Assembly: GCA_030613225.1 (NCBI GenBank)
Contig: JAUWMJ010000206.1
Location: 1 to 6,089 of the forward strand
Length of the DNA: 6,089 nucleotides
Direction of reading: 5' to 3'
From: Desulfobacterales bacterium
Lineage (GTDB): Bacteria > Desulfobacterota > Desulfobacteria > Desulfobacterales > JAUWMJ01
A program made the translations under genes and the position numbers. Below the pieces are notes generated by a model. That model saw only the letters and a program-made list of their open reading frames with translations. It had not been told where the DNA came from and did no database searches. Below are positions 5,410 through 6,089 of the stretch, piece by piece; position 1 is the stretch's first letter; each line of letters opens with the position of its first letter.

Positions 5410-5628
5410 ACGGAGTTAAGGATAAGTGAATCTGAAAAAGAAAAACGTGATATGCTCATTTACTTATTATGGGAGACCGGCAGGTATACCAACAGCGAAA
5501 TCGGCAGTCTTTTCGGTCTTTCTTATTCTTCGGTAAGTCGCAGGGTCGCTTTTATAAGACCGATTGTCAAACAACAAGGTAAATATGGAAAAATTTACAG
5601 GAGGCTTAAAGCACTGATCAAGGTTTGA
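5410..5628 (+). pseudogene. C-terminal remnant of a REP-associated (Y1/IS200-like) transposase
   Basis: Directly after the stop of the preceding gene, and in the same frame, 72 codons read TELRISESEKEKRDMLIYLL ... WETGRYTNSEIGSLFGLSYS ... SVSRRVAFIRP ... KIYRRLKALIKV and stop at 5626-5628. The part RDMLIYLLWETGRYTNSEIGSLFGLSYSSVSRRV is the DnaA-like helix-turn-helix tail found at the C-terminus of REP-associated tyrosine transposases. The catalytic Y1 domain with its HUH motif and tyrosine is missing, so it cannot transpose. The first internal ATG is at 5452 and has no convincing ribosome-binding site. It is best read as a 5'-truncated fossil of a transposase gene. A stand-alone small HTH protein is a less likely alternative. 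Confidence 0.7.
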
Positions 5629-5664
5629 CACTATATACGTTATGTCGTTTCAAGCACTTCCTTA

Positions 5665-5870
5665 GGGCTCGCACAAAAATAACTTCACATTTTATGCACC
5701 CCAAGGGCATTTGCTTCGCGGCACATCCCGGATTCAGGCCATATTTGTCCGATCCTCAACTCCAACATCCTCGAAATAGCTCGCTATTCCTGTGGTTTTT
5801 CAGCCTCGGAGCGGACAAATATGACCTAAATCCATGCGCTTAAAATGTAAACTTATTTTTGCGCGAACCC
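5665..5870. repeat. 206-bp imperfect palindrome, probable MITE-like or REP-like element
   Basis: The outer arms (5665-5697 and 5838-5870) begin GGGCTCGCACAAAAATAA and, read from the other end, GGGTTCGCGCAAAAATAA; they match at 28 of 33 positions. Inner arms (5730-5751 and 5812-5833) match at 20 of 22 around CATATTTGTCCG. The centre is AATAGC-TC-GCTATT at 5775-5788. The left half has about 28 extra bases (5698-5729) that break symmetry. The flanks share only TTA, so target duplication is weak. Transcribed, it would fold into a long hairpin able to act as a bidirectional transcription barrier between the convergent genes. It lies 36 bases from the transposase remnant. Confidence 0.7.
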
Positions 5871-5920
5871 TTATCATTTATATTTCGAACAATCATGGTG
5901 TTGGTTTTCTCCTGATTCCA

Positions 5921-6089
5921 TTATTCATACCAGGTCAAAATTTCGTTCAAAGGCTCCCGATCTGTTTTAAAATCATTCTCGGGTGCGGTTTCATCTTCAT
6001 ATCCCAGGGAGATGGCCAGCAGTACTTCTTTTTCTTCGGGAATATTCAAGACATCCTTAATGTCATCACCATATTCAGTAATGAGCCCG
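5921..6089 (-). CDS. Nitroreductase-family protein, C-terminal part (runs off the right edge)
   Basis: The last 55 codons of a leftward gene are visible: GLITEYGDDIKDVLNIPEEK, EVLLAISLGYEDETAPENDF, then KTDREPLNEILTWYE and a TAA. The pattern IPEEKEVLLAISLGYEDETAPENDFKTDREPLNEI(L)TW is the standard C-terminal end of FMN-dependent nitroreductases. There the LGY-containing strand and the R-x-P-L-(D/N)-E motif sit near the dimer and flavin region. Such enzymes reduce nitroaromatics, quinones or related acceptors with NAD(P)H; the physiological substrate is not predictable. The catalytic and flavin-binding N-terminal part lies outside the window. No terminator follows except the palindrome at 5665-5870, about 50 bases downstream. 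Confidence 0.85.
   Translation of the reverse strand, partial: GLITEYGDDIKDVLNIPEEKEVLLAISLGYEDETAPENDFKTDREPLNEILTWYE

Noticed and set aside
5625..5843. Forward ORF of 72 codons
   Set aside because: It lies almost wholly in the 206-bp palindrome, so the open frame is a by-product of the repeat.

Overview
The window looks like accessory chromosome from a moderately AT-rich Gram-negative bacterium. The best taxonomic hint is the C-terminal module of the protein at 4915-5409 (PICAHCKK ... NGYWDQIE ... SICPVCAKKYYPD). From memory this module is typical of signalling proteins of sulfate-reducing Desulfobacterota (Desulfobacterales). The assignment is inference, not a database result.

Layout. 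Positions 1-219 (minus) hold the start of a helical, TPR-like protein that runs off the left edge. Positions 220-751 are mostly non-coding, with one hairpin and a small frameshifted ORF (394-601, minus). The best-understood unit is a divergent pair. A GlxA-type AraC-family regulator with a DJ-1/PfpI-like N-terminal domain (752-1726, minus) faces an isochorismatase-family cysteine hydrolase (1879-2433, plus). The 152-bp gap between them carries a strong promoter for the regulator, overlapped by two similar half-sites 21 bp apart. This suggests the regulator controls itself and the hydrolase. An MBL-fold hydrolase follows at 2666-3466, preceded by 77 AT-rich open codons in the same frame that lack a normal start, probably a gene remnant.

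A consensus-like promoter (3572-3600) and a structured leader of about 155 nt precede a small exported six-cysteine protein (3763-4254). Immediately after its stop lies a clear non-autonomous mobile element (4259-4479, 221 bp). It has perfect 23-bp terminal inverted repeats and an 8-bp ATGATTAC target duplication. Next come a GC-richer stretch without a convincing gene (4488-4790), a promoter plus hairpin (4688-4837), and a membrane-anchored coiled-coil protein ending in the double-CxxC module (4915-5409). Then come the 3' remnant of a REP-associated (Y1) transposase (5410-5628) and a 206-bp imperfect palindrome (5665-5870). The window closes with the C-terminus of a nitroreductase-family protein (5921-6089, minus).

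Overall this is two or three ordinary enzyme or regulator genes embedded in mobile-element debris. I see no phage-defence system, CRISPR array, tRNA, rRNA or biosynthetic cluster. The most solid non-routine finds are the small transposable element with its target duplication, the long palindrome beside the transposase remnant, and the tandem putative operator between the divergent genes.
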